Shown here: piece by piece, positions 32,134-44,812 of the stretch | How positions within the stretch are numbered: the first letter of the stretch is position 1 | How the letters are laid out: each line of letters begins with the position of its first letter | Assembly: GCA_958450365.1 (NCBI GenBank) | Contig: CAUEEP010000752.1 | Coordinates: 1 to 64,000, forward strand | Reading direction: 5' to 3' | DNA: 64,000 nucleotides | Origin: Mesorhabditis belari | Taxonomy: Eukaryota > Nematoda > Chromadorea > Rhabditida > Rhabditidae | Translations under genes and position numbers: made by a program | Notes under the pieces: model-generated | What the model saw: the letters and a program-made list of their open reading frames with translations, nothing else | The model's database searches: none | What the model was told of the DNA's origin: nothing

Positions 32134-35100
32134 ATGCTGGACGAACCGTCTATTTATTTGTGGTACGAAACGATTCTCGCGGCTTTCTCGACTCCATTAA
32201 ACTTTTTTACATTGTATTGTATTGTGAAGAAAACGCCACCCGAGATGAAAGAATACAAGGCTCATTTAATTGTTTATCAGGTGAGATGGGAGCAACTTAC
32301 AATAATATTTGAAGTTGCTTCAGCTATACCTTTATACCAAGTAAACATTTTTTTTGATTACAAACTTTTTACAGATATTATTCCCTATGTTTGCCTTTAA
32401 AAATCTAATTTTGACACTCATGAGCCGATTCTTATTCAAGTTTTGGTGGAATTCGTACCGCAGGGTTAGGCAAAATTATGGATCCGCTTTTACTAAACGA
32501 TTAAGAAAATGTACAGTCATAGACAAAAGTCTTTTAACGTTGGTTTTTAGAAGTTTGTTCTTTGTATATCTTGGTCCACATCCGACCAATTAGCAAACGG
32601 TTAAAAGATTGAAAGAGCTTATTATCTCTAATTTTAAAATTACAAAAAAATGAATTGAACAATTTATCAGGTGTCTTAAACTTTTTAATAAAACAAAAAT
32701 TGAGGCAAAAATTGATGGACCTAAGTCTTTTAACCACAGTTTTTTCGAGAAATCTCTTCTTTTTCTGTTTTTTCTTTTTGATTTTTGATTGCTAACTCTA
32801 ATTTTTTAGATCTCCGGCGCCTACTTATCAACTTCGGACCAGGAAAAAATCGTCGAAGCTCGAAAAAATGGAATGTCTAGAAAAGCCGTCGCTGAGCTCT
32901 TCCGCTGTACCGAAACAACTGTATCGCTTGTTGTCTCCAGGGCCAAACTCGCGGGAAACGTTCATCGTGCATCAAAAGGGGGACGTCCACCAGTTACAAC
33001 TTAATGAGAAGACAATGCGCTCGTTCTGGCCCACAAGAAGAACCCAAATCTGAATGCCTCTGATGGCGTGGTTATGGTGAAGCAACAATTTAACAAAGAA
33101 ATTTCTCGCAAAAACAGTGAGTCAACGCCTGGTTGACGATGGATTGATGACTAGAAGGGCCGCCCAGAAAACTCTGATGGTAAGGACCGGAAGCTTCGTC
33201 TCGAGTTTGCTAAGAAGCATCAACGTTGGACGTCGCACGAATGGGCCAATGTTGTGTTCACCGACGAATCTTTTTGCCCCTGATGGCAATCATTGGATAC
33301 GGAGACCAGTCGGACAACGTTATAACATTAAATACTTGCGTTCTAAGGTTAAATTTGGTGGCGGATCGATCATGCTAGGGGGTAAGAACCTTTGCATTTT
33401 GTGCCTACTGATTTTCTGATTTCTAGGAGCAATGTCCAGAAATTCACTGGACCACTCGTCCTTCTAAATTAACGCGGAATGCTCAACGCTACAAGACGAT
33501 TTTGGAGAATGATCTTCTACCGTTTTTGACCGCAAATATGGGCCAAGGTTGGTAGTTGTACCAGGACAATGCCCCGTGCCACAACCCACAGCTGCTGATC
33601 GGACGCCGTGTTCGACTCGCCAATGGAGGAACGGCTCTGGTGCCAGGATGGTTCAAAGCAAACCGTGTTCAACTTGTGTCTGCTTCTCCCTATAGTGCTG
33701 ATTTGAATGTAATCGAAAACTTGTGGGCGTTTGTGAAGTCGAAATTGAAGGGGAAACTATTCAGATCAAAAGTGGAGCTTTGGTACAGATCCGTCGAGTC
33801 TGGACAACTACTGGACCCCAAATTCTACGTGATCTGGTTGACAGTATGTCAAGGAGAATTCAAGCAGTAATTGCAGCTCGCGGAAGACCCACTAAGTATT
33901 GATTTTCATAATGTTTTTCTCACATTTGAAAAGACTTATGTCGATCAATTTTTGCCTCAATTTTTGTTTTATTAAAAGGTCCATGACACCTGATAAATTG
34001 TCAAATCCATCTTTTTGTAATGTTAAAATTAGAGATAATAAGCTCTTTCAATCTTTTAACCGTTTGCAACTTGGTCGGATTTGGATCAAGATATACAAAG
34101 AACAAACTTTTAAAAACCAACGTTCAAAGACTTTTGTCCATGCGAATAGTGGTCATTTTGAAAGCGAAAATTTGTTTCTATCTTTGTTATTCGAAGAATA
34201 AGTTGTTTCTCTAACCGGTAGATATTTCTGGCCATAAGGCCATAAGTCAGTAAGATCGGTCATAAGTAAGTCATGTCATGGAAAAGAAGAGAAACTTTGG
34301 CGTTAAGCTTTAGTTAGCCCTTGGTGTTTACCACTAAAAGAGACAACAGACATCTCTTATTTAATAAACTTTCATTGATTGGATCTGCTTTCTTATTTCT
34401 TTCAAATTTGCTAAATGGACCCGGAAAAAAGAACAGCAACTGTAAAGGACGCATTTTCGAAAACGGTTTTTGGCAAATTCGCCTTCTACCAGTAAAATGG
34501 GCACAGGTTTAGAAAAAAATGAAATCTATTTTGATTGCTCTAGATTGGAGTTATTGAATAAATATTTCTGTTCAAAATTGACTTATTACTATGGGCCAAC
34601 CCAATACTAGGAGTAATCGATTTCCACATTTCCACATAGTTATGCGGCACCCTGTATTCGATAGATAATTAGCTTTGCTATTGGTACCAAAACCATTTCA
34701 AACGGCTATAAAATAGAAAAGAAAACATGTTTCGAAGTTCGAATAAAAAAGGGGCGGGATGAGTAGCTAAGAGCCGACTGACTTTCTTTCATATTTTTCT
34801 ATTGTCAAACCCTTGTTAATTTGAGAACTTCAAGGTTTCATTCACGGTTTTCAAGGTTTCATTCAAGGTTTTCAAGGTTTCATTCAAGGTTTTCAAGGTT
34901 TCATTCAAGGTTTTCAAGGTTTCATTCAAGGTTTTCAAGGTTTCATTCAAGGTTCTTCAATGTCTTTAAGGTTCTTCAAGGTCTCAAAAGTTTCTTTATC
35001 AAAAGGCACTTACTAAATAACTTAATAGTTTTGGACAATCGGATTGGATTTGGTGTTGACTTCGATTCGGCCGGAGCTCTATTTTCCCGCGCTTGCCGGA

Positions 35101-37025
35101 CGGATTTTCGGGATTTGGGATTCGATTTTTCAACTTGGAGCCAATTTAGCCTTGGTTTAAAAAATAAGACTGAATTGATCATTTTTTTTACTTAGGCCAC
35201 CGGTGGGTTCTTCGTGGCTGGCCTGACTTGTGCAATCAATCAATTATTCTTTTACAAATGGCAAAGTTTATTATCTGAGGGGGACTTCTTCAGGTTCGTT
35301 TTTTTGTTCATATTATAAATATTTTTCCAGATTGTCTCGTTGTGGTCGCCTTATATATTTGATAATACTTTACGGTTTATATCCATTTGAGTTCTTCTTT
35401 GTCTTTCTGGTGCTTCCAATAGAGCAAAATTTATACGGTGAAAATATTCGAGATATGATTCGGGTGAATAATCTAAAAACTGTAATCATTCAATTAGATC
35501 TAATGGTTTGAAGGTGTTTTTTGGCAGTAAAGCGAATAGGTAGCGAGGTTTGTTAAAATATTTTAGTGTCCTATTTAGAAGTCCGTCTGATCTGGAATCC
35601 GATCACTCTAAATCTAAGTCTGGATCAAACGTCTGAACGTAACATACAGTGGTTCACACAAGTAATGCCCCATTGTCATTCAAAAGCATGTTTCGTAAAA
35701 ATTCTGTTGAAAACAGGTTCAAAAATATTTTTTTTCGGTTCCCATGAAGTCTTTTCTAGATCGAAATTTTATCTGGCTTTCGAATTTCTAAACTGTTTTT
35801 TTTCTGTTGACCCTAAAAACGAGATTGCTTTGAACTTTTGTGTCAACCTGTAGAGGTATTATGTATTGCATGCTGCATTCTAACCTGAGAACATGACTGA
35901 AAGCTGAAAACATTAGATCTTATTAGGTAAACAAATCCGATTACCTTCATTTTCTAACAATGAGATTTTCTAGACACACCCAGTTTGGTCCAATTTGACG
36001 AATTACCCAGAAATGTATGCGAGCACCGTGAAACCTACCCTTGTTTTCGGTTTCTATTTCCCCGTCTATTATTTGTTTTTATTTATGGTACCCTTCCTGA
36101 TCTTCACAATAAATCCAGTCGTAAAGTATATCTTTCAGCATTTGTATTTCCCATTTTAGAATATTCTTTTCATTCATTTATGTAACAAAAACATCATCAA
36201 CGCAACGTCGCAAATGAGTGAGAGCACGAGAAAAATGCAACACAAATTTTTCAAAGCGATGTGTGTACAGGTGTGTGAACTAGAAGTCAAATACCAAGTC
36301 AAATGAAAGTAGAAGAAGTCAAATGAAATTGATTAAATCAAAGTTGGCCTAAAGTCTCCTAGTCGGGAGACTTTAGGCCAACTTCACCTATTTATGCGAG
36401 AAATTCTGGAAATTTTCAGTGATTTGATCCCGAAAGTGTTTTCGATTTGGTTAAACACTGAAATTTTCAGTGTTTGTCCGAATTTGAATGTTTTGAATCG
36501 AAATTCAAGATTATTCTTTTCACCAAGCAGACAAAACATAGTCCCAGCTACAGTCCTAAGCCAGAATATCATTTTCTGGCTTAATTCAGCTTTGCTTGGA
36601 TCTAGAAAATGTGTGTTAATGTGTGAAATTACTTTTTCTTAAGACTTAACCCGAAGATTTGGAAAGTCAAGGACTTTTAAATAAAATACTTTACTTTTCT
36701 ACTTTACTTTTCAGCTATTCATCCCGTTTACTTCCTTAGCCGGCCCGTGGTTTTATTATGTTCCCGTTATATATCTTCAGCAAGATTATATAAATCTACG
36801 TAATTTTAAAAAATTACAATTTTTACAAGAGTTCTAGCGTTGAACAACTTTTGCTTTGGAGTTCTCGCTTTTCATGGGACTTTATCATCATTGGCAATTT
36901 TAATATTGACAAAACCGTATCGAATCTTCATTTTCGAGTTTCTCGGGAAGATGCCGATTCTCAAGAAATTAGATTTCACAAAAAATAATATAACTGTTTT
37001 TGTGTCCTCAATCAACGCCGGTTAA
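32134..37025 (+). CDS. Serpentine chemoreceptor, srh-like, with transposon-filled intron 1
   Basis: Eight exons (32134-32280, 35029-35154, 35196-35293, 35331-35463, 35974-36120, 36160-36270, 36715-36799, 36838-37025) join in phase to 344 residues. srh-type marks: PLNFFTLYCIVKKTPPEMKE after helix 1, LDLVLTSIRPELYFPALAG in helix 2, LPIEQNLYGEN in the second extracellular loop, MSESTRKMQHKFFKAMCVQ before helix 6, and FHGTLSSLAILILTKPYRIF at the end (HG...PYR). A likely chemosensory GPCR. Intron 1 is 2.7 kb because of a Tc1-like element and a minisatellite. No stop or frameshift occurs in the exons, so the gene may still work if that intron is spliced. Confidence 0.8.
32514..34146 (+). mobile_element. 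Tc1-like transposon, near full length, degenerate
   Basis: A 1633-bp element with ~230-bp inverted repeats (outer motif CATAGACAAAAGTCTTTTAA; right end mirrored) and TA on both sides. Inside: an N-terminal HTH region (SDQEKIVEARKNGMSRKAVA), FTDESFFAPDGNHW (first Asp, read with a frame correction), KFGGGSIMLGG, a 44-bp-type intron, YQDNAPCHNP (second Asp), SPYSADLNVIENLW (third position, Asp altered context) and the RPTKY tail. Several frames are used, so it is inactive. Inserted in intron 1 of the srh-like gene on the same strand. Confidence 0.88.
34826..34955 (+). repeat. 21-bp minisatellite, about six copies
   Basis: Unit TTTCAAGGTTTCATTCAAGG plus T, nearly perfect, in intron 1 of the srh-like gene. 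Confidence 0.9.
36341..36384. repeat. Perfect 19-bp hairpin in a receptor intron
   Basis: AAGTTGGCCTAAAGTCTCC and its exact reverse complement flank a 6-nt loop (TAGTCG). It lies in intron 6 of the srh-like gene. Confidence 0.85.
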
Positions 37026-37053
37026 ATGATTGTTAATAAAGATTTTGCATCGA

Positions 37054-37121
37054 GCCGTCGTAACCAACCGGATAGGAGTCTTGTCTCCTAGTCGGGGGTT
37101 AAAGGTTCGATCCCGGCGGCT
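37054..37121 (+). pseudogene. tRNA-like gene with intact acceptor stem
   Basis: GCCGTCG pairs with CGGCGGC over seven positions (one G-T). A box-like TAACCAACCGG and a B box GGTTCGATCCC are present, with a TAGGAG/CTCCTA hairpin where the anticodon arm should be. The D and T stems pair poorly and the total is only 68 nt, so a decayed or degenerate tRNA is more likely than a working one. Confidence 0.45.
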
Positions 37122-37602
37122 AGAAAGATTCGTACTTTTTCCAGTTATTATGGGTTTTTTTCTTAACAGCATTTGGGTAATATGGGTAATTAGGGGTAAA
37201 AATTTCATCCGTTGGGTTGTAATTCATTATTCGTGGCGAGTAAATATACTTTTTTATCTGTAAAGATCATCTGTAAAGAAAGAGAAAGTTTGTCTATTAG
37301 GTTAGCAAGAAAGTCTTTTCGCTCCACTCAAATTTGAAAAGCAAAAAGAAAACTATAGAAAACTGCTTTTGAAAACTATGGACGTAAGAAGAAAGAAAAA
37401 AATTGACAAATTTTTGCAAAATACAAAAGCTGTTCAACACTATAGAATGACTTTATTTTCATATCCGATTCATATAAACCTGTATGTAGACAATTATCCA
37501 TCTGTGACGGAAATGGATCTAAAAAGTATTTACTCCTGTGAACGAGCTTAGATCACGGCTTTATTCAAATGATGGGAAATGATTCCTAAAGTTTTTTCTC
37601 TT
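37122..37602. repeat. Spacer with dispersed repeat copy 2
   Basis: 37345-37560 matches 24610-24940. TTAGGTTAGCAAGAAAGTCT at 37298 looks like a mariner-type terminus without a partner. Confidence 0.55.
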
Positions 37603-39205
37603 ACAAGGAAAGGTCAACTGGCTGAGCAGGTCAAATGCTATGCAATCTATACTATTGGACAAAGAATTTTATGCTGATTCCGAATGTATATTTCGTTTTT
37701 GCTAAATGACAAACTTTCAGGAGTTATAAGCGTCTAAATTTTTGCTAGGACTCTGAAATGAATGGAGTTTTTCCAAAGAAAGGGCACTTCTCTCCAAAAA
37801 ATCTCTTTACCAAAGCAGGAGTTTTACATATCATGCAGAAGAAACTTGTTGCAAAGTGCATTTAAGAGAGGCTTGTGACGAAGTGCACCTAAAAAGTATG
37901 CGATCCTCCTCGACTCGTAGACGAGCTTTCAAGAGCACGGCTTTATTTAACAGGCAGTAACTCAGGGACATGACCTGACAATTGAAAACATTCTCGCAGA
38001 AGCGACGAACATGATCTAACCAATGGATTTTTACTATTTTTGTCCTGTCAAACAGTTGACAGTATTAAGTCAAACAGTCAAGCAATATTGTGTGCTAGGT
38101 AATTGCAAATGATCGCTATTTCTCCATTCATTCAAGAGATTCTCTTACCAAAATTGTGTCTGTACTCACAGATGGGTGCTCCCTATTTTCAAGCTCTCCG
38201 GCAATACTCATGGATCAAATGCGGATACTTTGATTCTCTTGCTGTCAACTTTTCCACTCCCATTGAATTCGATCTTAAAGTTTTTGATTTTGCTTTTGAA
38301 AGTATGAATTGCGCCAATCATGCATTTATATCTTGTGCTCAGTGCAATATAAAGTTATGTTTTTTTTCATTTTATCGATGATTGTCATTAATTGATGACT
38401 ACCGTATTTTCTCCAATAGTAGTGCACCCTGGCGAGCCGAGTTGGTGACAATTTTACGGTTTCCAAGCTTTTGCAGAAGCTCAATACTCTAATCACTAGA
38501 TCTCAACGTCAGCTACATTTTCCGACCCCACATCGATAGGTTCTGATAAGCGGTTTTCGAGATTTCGAGCAATTTCGGCGATACTCAGGGTGCACTACTA
38601 TTAGAGAAAAGTAGTAGTGCACCCTGAGCGTTGCCTAAATTGCTTGAAATCTCAAGAACCGCTTAGCAGAACCTATCGATGTGGGGTCGGAAAATGTAGC
38701 TGACGATGCGATCTAGCGGGGGATTAGAGTCTTGAGCTTCCGCAAAAGCTTGGAAACCGTAAAATCGTCACCAACTCGGCTCGCCGGGGTGCACTACTAT
38801 TAGAGAAAATACGATATCATAGTTACTATGTTTTCTTTTCGTCTTTATTTGAGAATTATTGTTGTAAAAGTGTAAAAAAATTTATGAAGGTGTGACAACA
38901 AGAAATATGTTGTGAATACGAATCAAAAATTCTTGTAAAAAAGCAATAGAAAAATCGGAACTTGTGAAGTCTGGCTCCTTGACTGAACGCTGCATCATCC
39001 GGCTACGATCGCACCAAATTTGATCCTGGAGACCGCTAAGACCCACGTAACCACATTTTAGAGACCTAACAAAACTTTAGACGCTTATAACTCCTGACAG
39101 ATTGTCATTTAGCAAAAACGGAATATATATTCGGAAGCAGCATAAAATGCTGCGTTGAATAATATAAGTCGCATAGCAGTTGGCCGACTCAGACAGTTGA
39201 CTTGT
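37603..39205. mobile_element. ACAAG-type foldback element, nested
   Basis: The left arm (ACAAGGAAAGGTCAACTGGC and on to TTTTATGCTGATTCCGAATG) is mirrored at 39065-39205. The shared interior words (TTTTATGCTGATTCC, TTTTTGCTAAAT, TTATAAGC) link it to the element at 20084. Inside are repeat pieces (37880-38040) and a second palindrome (38402-38813). The ORF at 38103-38381 has no recognisable features. Confidence 0.7.
38402..38813. mobile_element. Palindromic MITE, ~190-bp arms
   Basis: Ends CCGTATTTTCTCCAATAGTA and its mirror, with a TA at the left. The arms match closely through ACCCCACATCGATAGGTTCT to a centre near 38608. A solo arm of the same family lies at 52915-53033. Confidence 0.85.
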
Positions 39206-40031
39206 TCGTAGAATTGTCTTGTTCGTAGAATTGTCTACTCTAATCAGTGTCTGTACCTTTAATTAGAAAACTGCAGAATTGACTAATGATAACATCAACT
39301 ACAGTTTTAGAATCAAAATGTCCAAAGATTACGAAAACATTCTTTCAATTAACTAATTGTGAATCTGTGAACTTGGTAATGATTCCGATGTTCAAAGAAT
39401 TAGTATGAGTCAAAAAGAATTCAAAGATCTTTTTGGTGAATAAATTAAAAGTAAATTGATTATTAGAAAATTGAAAGTTTTCAGAGAACATTTTCTGGAA
39501 GCAAAGATCAGATAATGACTCTTTTTGGGCTCCTTTATTAAACGCTTTTTTATGGCTTGATAATATCTTTCAGTCTTTTTGAAAAATTCAAGAGATTTTA
39601 AAACAAACCGCTCAAATATTAAACCACTTTTTAATGATTATTGGTGCTTGTTGTTATGCTTATTTGTTTGGTCATCAAGAATATTTAAATCTGTTAGCAA
39701 ATTCCGGAGAAAACCCTTGACATCACTTGAGCACCAAACTTTTGTTTGTTTTAATTTTTCCATTATATATATGGGAATAAACTTGAAGGGTAGAGTGACT
39801 TGTTAAGTCTAATAAACTTATAAATAAGCCTTGATTTTTATAATTCATACATTTTTGCAATTGAAATAGTCGAAATTTAAGCAATTTGATCGTGGCTTTG
39901 ATAAAAATTGGTTGTGTTCATTCGTTTAAAGCGAAATCTGAACCGAGGTCGGTTGTTAAACCATTTTGTTTATTTATTTTGGAGTTTTAATTTCATATTT
40001 TTGCCTTACAATATTTTCCAGACAAAGTACT
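39206..40031. other. Intergenic, no gene recognised
   Basis: AT-rich; ORF 39579-39806 lacks any motif or splice context. Confidence 0.4.
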
Positions 40032-42509
40032 TTAGCAATTCGGAGGCGAGAGGTTGTGCTTAGGTGCCTGGGGTCCAGTGGACGTTGAATAGATTCGGTT
40101 ATTTTTCCGCGGAATCCTCAACAACTTCAACACTTCTTTTCGCATCGTTTTGTTTACGGTCAAATAGAAAATAGCCATTGAGCCTGAAAAAATGGATTTC
40201 TTCGCAAAAAAAAAGAGAAAAATAACCATTTGAGAATTGCCAGCATAAGTTGGCCACAGTGATCATGAAGTTGGGCATCGGAAGGAACTGCATGGCCACA
40301 TAAAGCCAACCGGTTAACAAAACAGACATGCTGATCCCGAAACATTGAAACGCGATCTGAAACATATTTGAAGAAACTTGGAGTCTGATTTGAATCAATT
40401 CGGATCTGATTTGAATCAATGAACGAGAAATGGGAGAAATAAAAGAAAATTGTACTTTTCTAAGGAAAATTAGGAAAAAATTAAGCGGCAGATGCTTTGA
40501 ATTCTCTAAATCTAAGTTTTTCACTTCTGCTGTTGATAGTTGGACTGCTCTTCCATTCCACATTAAAGATATTTAAACACTTTTAAGAGAGCATTACATT
40601 CTATCAAGCTTGTAAACTTGAGTCTTTCCGTTCACCATCCTATTTACATTGATTGAAAGTTGATCTTCTAATTGAATATAAATATATATATACATACCGA
40701 AGGTATTACCCCCCCCCCATAATGAAGGTGCGGGGGGTTGGGGGTCTGCTTTAAATCTTTTCTCGACACTGGTCTTATCTGATTACGCTTTATTTCATTT
40801 CTTGAATAAAGTATGAATATAAATTATTAATAACAGTTCTCGGGAAAACACGCGCTTGGAGCTGTAAACTCACCTGTCCAAAGCCAAGCAAAAAAAGACC
40901 TCTTCGCGAGTTTGTTATAAAGCAAATCATTAATAAATTACAGTAAAACCTCGTTAGTAAACCGTTAAGTCTAAAAAAATCGGTCTACTCTCATCGTTGG
41001 TTCCTTAATGAGATTAGAATAGATGTAATTTTGCTCAAGAGAATCTAAAAAATCAGTTCTATCGAGTTTTGCTATCTAATGGATCTATTAACGGAGAAAA
41101 TAGGAGCTAGATTTGTGATTAAAAGCTGTAAAAAAAACTTTGTCAAACGAAAATTGATAATTTAGCTTAATGCATTCATTATTGTTTTTTTTAGAAATTC
41201 ACGTAAATTGATTTGAAAATAATGCTTAAATTTAGATTTGTCATTTATTCATTTAACAAGTTCGCATTTAACAAATTTGAATCTGAATTAGGCAGATAGT
41301 CATTGAATTTGAATAGAATAGAATAGAATCGAATTAATTTATTCTTCAGTCTTTACAATTTTTCCCTTCTTTTGTTCAATAAGTTTACTGTGTGCCATTT
41401 TGTCAATTAAACATGTTCCGTTTTCACTTTTTCATGCTTGCGTGAATAAGGTATTAGATATTCAAGATTTCCCCGATCCCAACCCACCATTCGTTGTGTT
41501 TTGGTCATTGAGATGAGGTTTCGGTAAAGCATCGCTCGAATCATGATCACATTGAGGAACAAAATTAAAATTGCCATAAAAATATTGTTAATGGTGAAGA
41601 TAAATGGGGCCTAGAAAAAGAAGATTCATCATTTCATTTGCCTATCTTTTTACCTACCGTAAATACTCTAATAGAACGTGAGAATGACTGGCGTACAGTC
41701 GCGTAGTCTAACTTTGAACGTTTCGTTCTCCGCTCTGCTTTAAGCTACAGTATGCGATTGCTTACCAAAGGATAGCCCTTGAAATCTAGTAATTTTTGGT
41801 ACCAAAAGTGTAATTGGAAGAAATCTAGGGACTGAGAAAAAATCGTTTTCTAAAAAGAAGTTAAGCTACGCAACTGTACGAGACGGTGGCGTTCTATTAG
41901 AGTATTTACGGTATGTTTTTTCACCTGTGCTTTCATGGGATCGGCCCCAAAATAGTAGCTGGCTGTGGGTGCATGGTAGACCACTGAGGGCACTTTCAAG
42001 TATAAAATCAAGCCGTAAACGATCGGCAACCCAGTCCACAAGATGATCGCTTTCCCCCCGAATATCATCTGAAATCAAAGATTCAAATGAAAGTTCGAAT
42101 TACTTTTGCTAGTGACTGCTAGTGATTTACCTCTTATCACATAGAAAAGTTTTTACCTCTTGTTTATTTGGAAATGTAAAATCGACGCAACGATTTATTG
42201 CCAGAGAGATGCTTAACGCGCTGTACGTGGCCCAACAAGCTGAATAAGAGTTTTGGAGAAAATAGACAATTCAGTTCACTTAAACGTTTAAGAAAGCTGA
42301 GAAAAATCAACGGACAAAAACCCACTATGGAAAAAAACTTATGAAACGAAAGGGAAATAAAAACTAGAGCAAACTTACGAAAAGCTGAGGCTCCAATAGA
42401 AAGATTGAGCATCGGACTGCGGCAGAACGATTGCCCTGTGATCAGCCAATACCCAGGCAATAGCGAGTTCGAGATCATGCTCAACATGTCGAAAAAACCG
42501 ATGACAAAG
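40032..42509 (-). CDS. Serpentine chemoreceptor, srt-like, first exon not found
   Basis: Six minus-strand exons in phase (42379-42509, 42157-42239, 41925-42068, 41428-41610, 40227-40356, 40032-40183) give 273 residues. srt-like marks: FVIGFFDMLSMISN then LITGQSFCRSP, the TM3 stretch YSALSISLAINRCVDF, ILWTGLPIVYGLILY in TM4, FTINNIFMAILILFL in TM5, and SMAIFYLTVNKTMRKEVLKL after TM7. The missing N-terminal ~60 residues should lie upstream of 42509, but no hydrophobic exon with a fitting donor was seen up to ~44 kb, so the gene may be 5'-truncated. A MITE (41657-41911) and a LINE tail (40470-40830) sit in introns. Confidence 0.75.
40470..40830 (+). pseudogene. LINE ORF2 tail and 3' UTR in an intron
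   Basis: FFTSAVDSWTALPFHIKDI is a non-LTR C-terminal tail (compare NSFPIRTARIWNRLPRVL at 10.5 kb). The 3' part ends in TTGAATAAAGTATGAATA. A C-run/G-run pair lies near 40709-40738. Confidence 0.5.
41657..41911. mobile_element. 255-bp MITE in the srt-like gene
   Basis: CCGTAAATACTCTAATAGAA at the left is mirrored at the right; TA on both sides. The start CCGTAWWTWCTCTAATAG is shared with the palindromic MITE at 38402. Confidence 0.85.
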
Positions 42510-44812
42510 CTGAAATTTAAAAATCCAAAAACTATCCAAAAAGGAGCTTATCCAAAATTATCCAAATGAATTAAGGCTCCACACATTTGGCTCCCAAAAC
42601 GGTTCCACATACTTGTACAGTTTTTTAATCTTTTTCTTTATTTCTTATTATTTCTTAGTTGTAAACTAAATAACCGGTCTTTATGGAAAAAGTAGGTTTG
42701 AAAAATGGTGGCTGAACCAAATGGGATCTAGCTTGTATCATTCAAAAGCTATATCTTTTCTCAACAGGATAGCTTTTGAGAGATTTTGAAAAGCTTTTGT
42801 TTTCGAATCTTTTTAGGGGTGCAAAGGAAAGTTGTCAAAATTCACAAAAACAGAAAAGCAACCTCAAAACCCCCACACTCCCCACCCAACACAAGGTGAA
42901 AAAAGACTTCCCTTCTTCTTTTTTTTTTCTTTTTTTTTTGTTATTTCCACCAAAAAAAAAACCCCTTTCCTCCTTTTCTTTTTTTTTTTCTTTTTTTTTT
43001 TTTTTTTCTTTTTTTTTTTTTTCTGCCGAAACTTTACAGCACGAATTTCTTGACATTTTGACGATTGTTATACGATTTTTTGACAAATACTAATTTAATT
43101 TTATAAAGCTTTTAAATAAAGCTCTTAGTTTTTCACATTTTCAGTAAAATAATCAGCCAAATCCGTCTAATCGAATTGTCTAATCGTCTAATCGATCGTC
43201 TAATCTCCTTGCAAATCACGTCGTCTAAAACACGCAAAAACTTACCCATTTGATAAATTTTTCAACAAGAATTGGTCTTACTTTTCTTACGTAAAATAAA
43301 GACATAAATATTCTATATTTTCTGTAAAATTTTCAACCAAATCCGTTCAGCCGTTTTTTCTGAATTTTGATTTGAACAGAAGTCCTCAAATAAAGAATTT
43401 TAATCATATGAGGCGCTTTGAATAACTTGGAATTTCTAGAAAAAGGCTGGATGGATTTTACTGGAAATTTCACTAAGAATGTAACAAAAATTGATCTTTC
43501 TTAAAATATAACAGAGATTGATCTAACAGAGATAGAAAGTTAGTGTCAGTTCCCATCAAAAAGTTGCCAACGGTCGGTTTTTGCCAATTTTGCCTACTCA
43601 CCGTTGCGCTCTCGAAAAACCCCAAAAAAGAAAACTTTTCTAAATTACTAGCAACGATTTTGCAGAAGAAATATAGATCTTTCCAATGGTGCAAACCATA
43701 CTTCATTTGGTCCATTCAACATTTATAAAAACCAATTTTTATGAAAAAGTCCGGGTATTTAGTTGACAACCTGATACGAATAAAATTTTTACTATCAATG
43801 CTCGTATGTAGAAAATTTTCTAAGGAAGACAATTGTTATCTTCAAAAAAACTCACAGTATCTGATAGCAGATTATGGCCAAGAATTTCGGTTGGCACATC
43901 GCTATCATGCACAACAAATAGAGAATCTCATAGGTGGTGCCGATGAGCACATAGATTATCCCTAAAAAGTTGAGAAAACTCTTTTTGTTTGACGATACCT
44001 TTTATTAGATTCGGTCGAGTTTGCATCAATTCTGAATTACATTGATTAGCAAAGGTTTGAAGTAAACCAGGATGTAGTGAATCGTACACATCTAGGCCAA
44101 ACTAAAAAAATTTTTCATTTTCCGTGATACTATTAGGGTCACAATTTGAAAAGTTTCAGTAAGCCAAATAATTTTTGATTTTCTATTGATATCTAAGTTT
44201 ATTCATGGACAAAATAACTTCGAAAAGGCAAATTGAAACTTTTATAACACTGAGATTCATCAGAGAGTTTCTAATGGCTAAATTTCACTACGTACAAGAC
44301 TAGAACTAACTAGAGAACGTTGTCAAGGGAACAGCGAACAACTAGTGAACTAAATATTGCTATAGACCTCAATTTCCTGGTTCTAAATATGTAAAAAATT
44401 AACTTTTCAACTTAATCGCAACTGGAGAGCATACATGGGCCTTTTCTAAAGGGAAAGCGCGAACTATCCATTCAAAAAATTTGCATATTTGCTGCCCGCA
44501 CCCGGAATCGAACTCTCAACCCCAGTTTTACTCAGCTCAGCTCTATAACAAGCAATCAAACTAGTGAGATTAAAAACGCTCAAACACATGTCTCTTTATT
44601 TTTAATTCTATATCTCTTGCCAAAATTTCAGCTCGATCGGTCCATGGGGTGGCGAGATATAATTTCTTATGCTAGCTGACAGACAGGGTAAGCTTTTACA
44701 AATTTCCATAAAAAAAGTATAATTCACACTCGAAAACAATTAATTATTGTGTTTCATGTAGTGAATTTCACACTTTTTTAAAAAAAAGCAAAAGAAGCTA
44801 AAAAACTTTTCC
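42510..44812. other. No gene recognised; low-complexity tract
   Basis: 42905-43023 is a long T-rich tract broken by single Cs and an A-run. 43160-43205 has GTCTAATC words in tandem. An ORF at 43741-43965 has no recognisable domain. A weak tRNA-like B box (GAGTTCGATTCCGG, minus strand) lies at about 44500. Confidence 0.4.

Noticed and set aside
34826..34955. CRISPR-like array
   Set aside because: Units are directly contiguous without spacers; ordinary minisatellite in a eukaryotic intron.
37054..37121. Functional tRNA gene
   Set aside because: Good acceptor pairing but D and T stems fail and length is short; listed as tRNA-like only.
42835..43086. Lys/Glu-rich or Phe-rich ORFs
   Set aside because: Translation of a T-rich tract.
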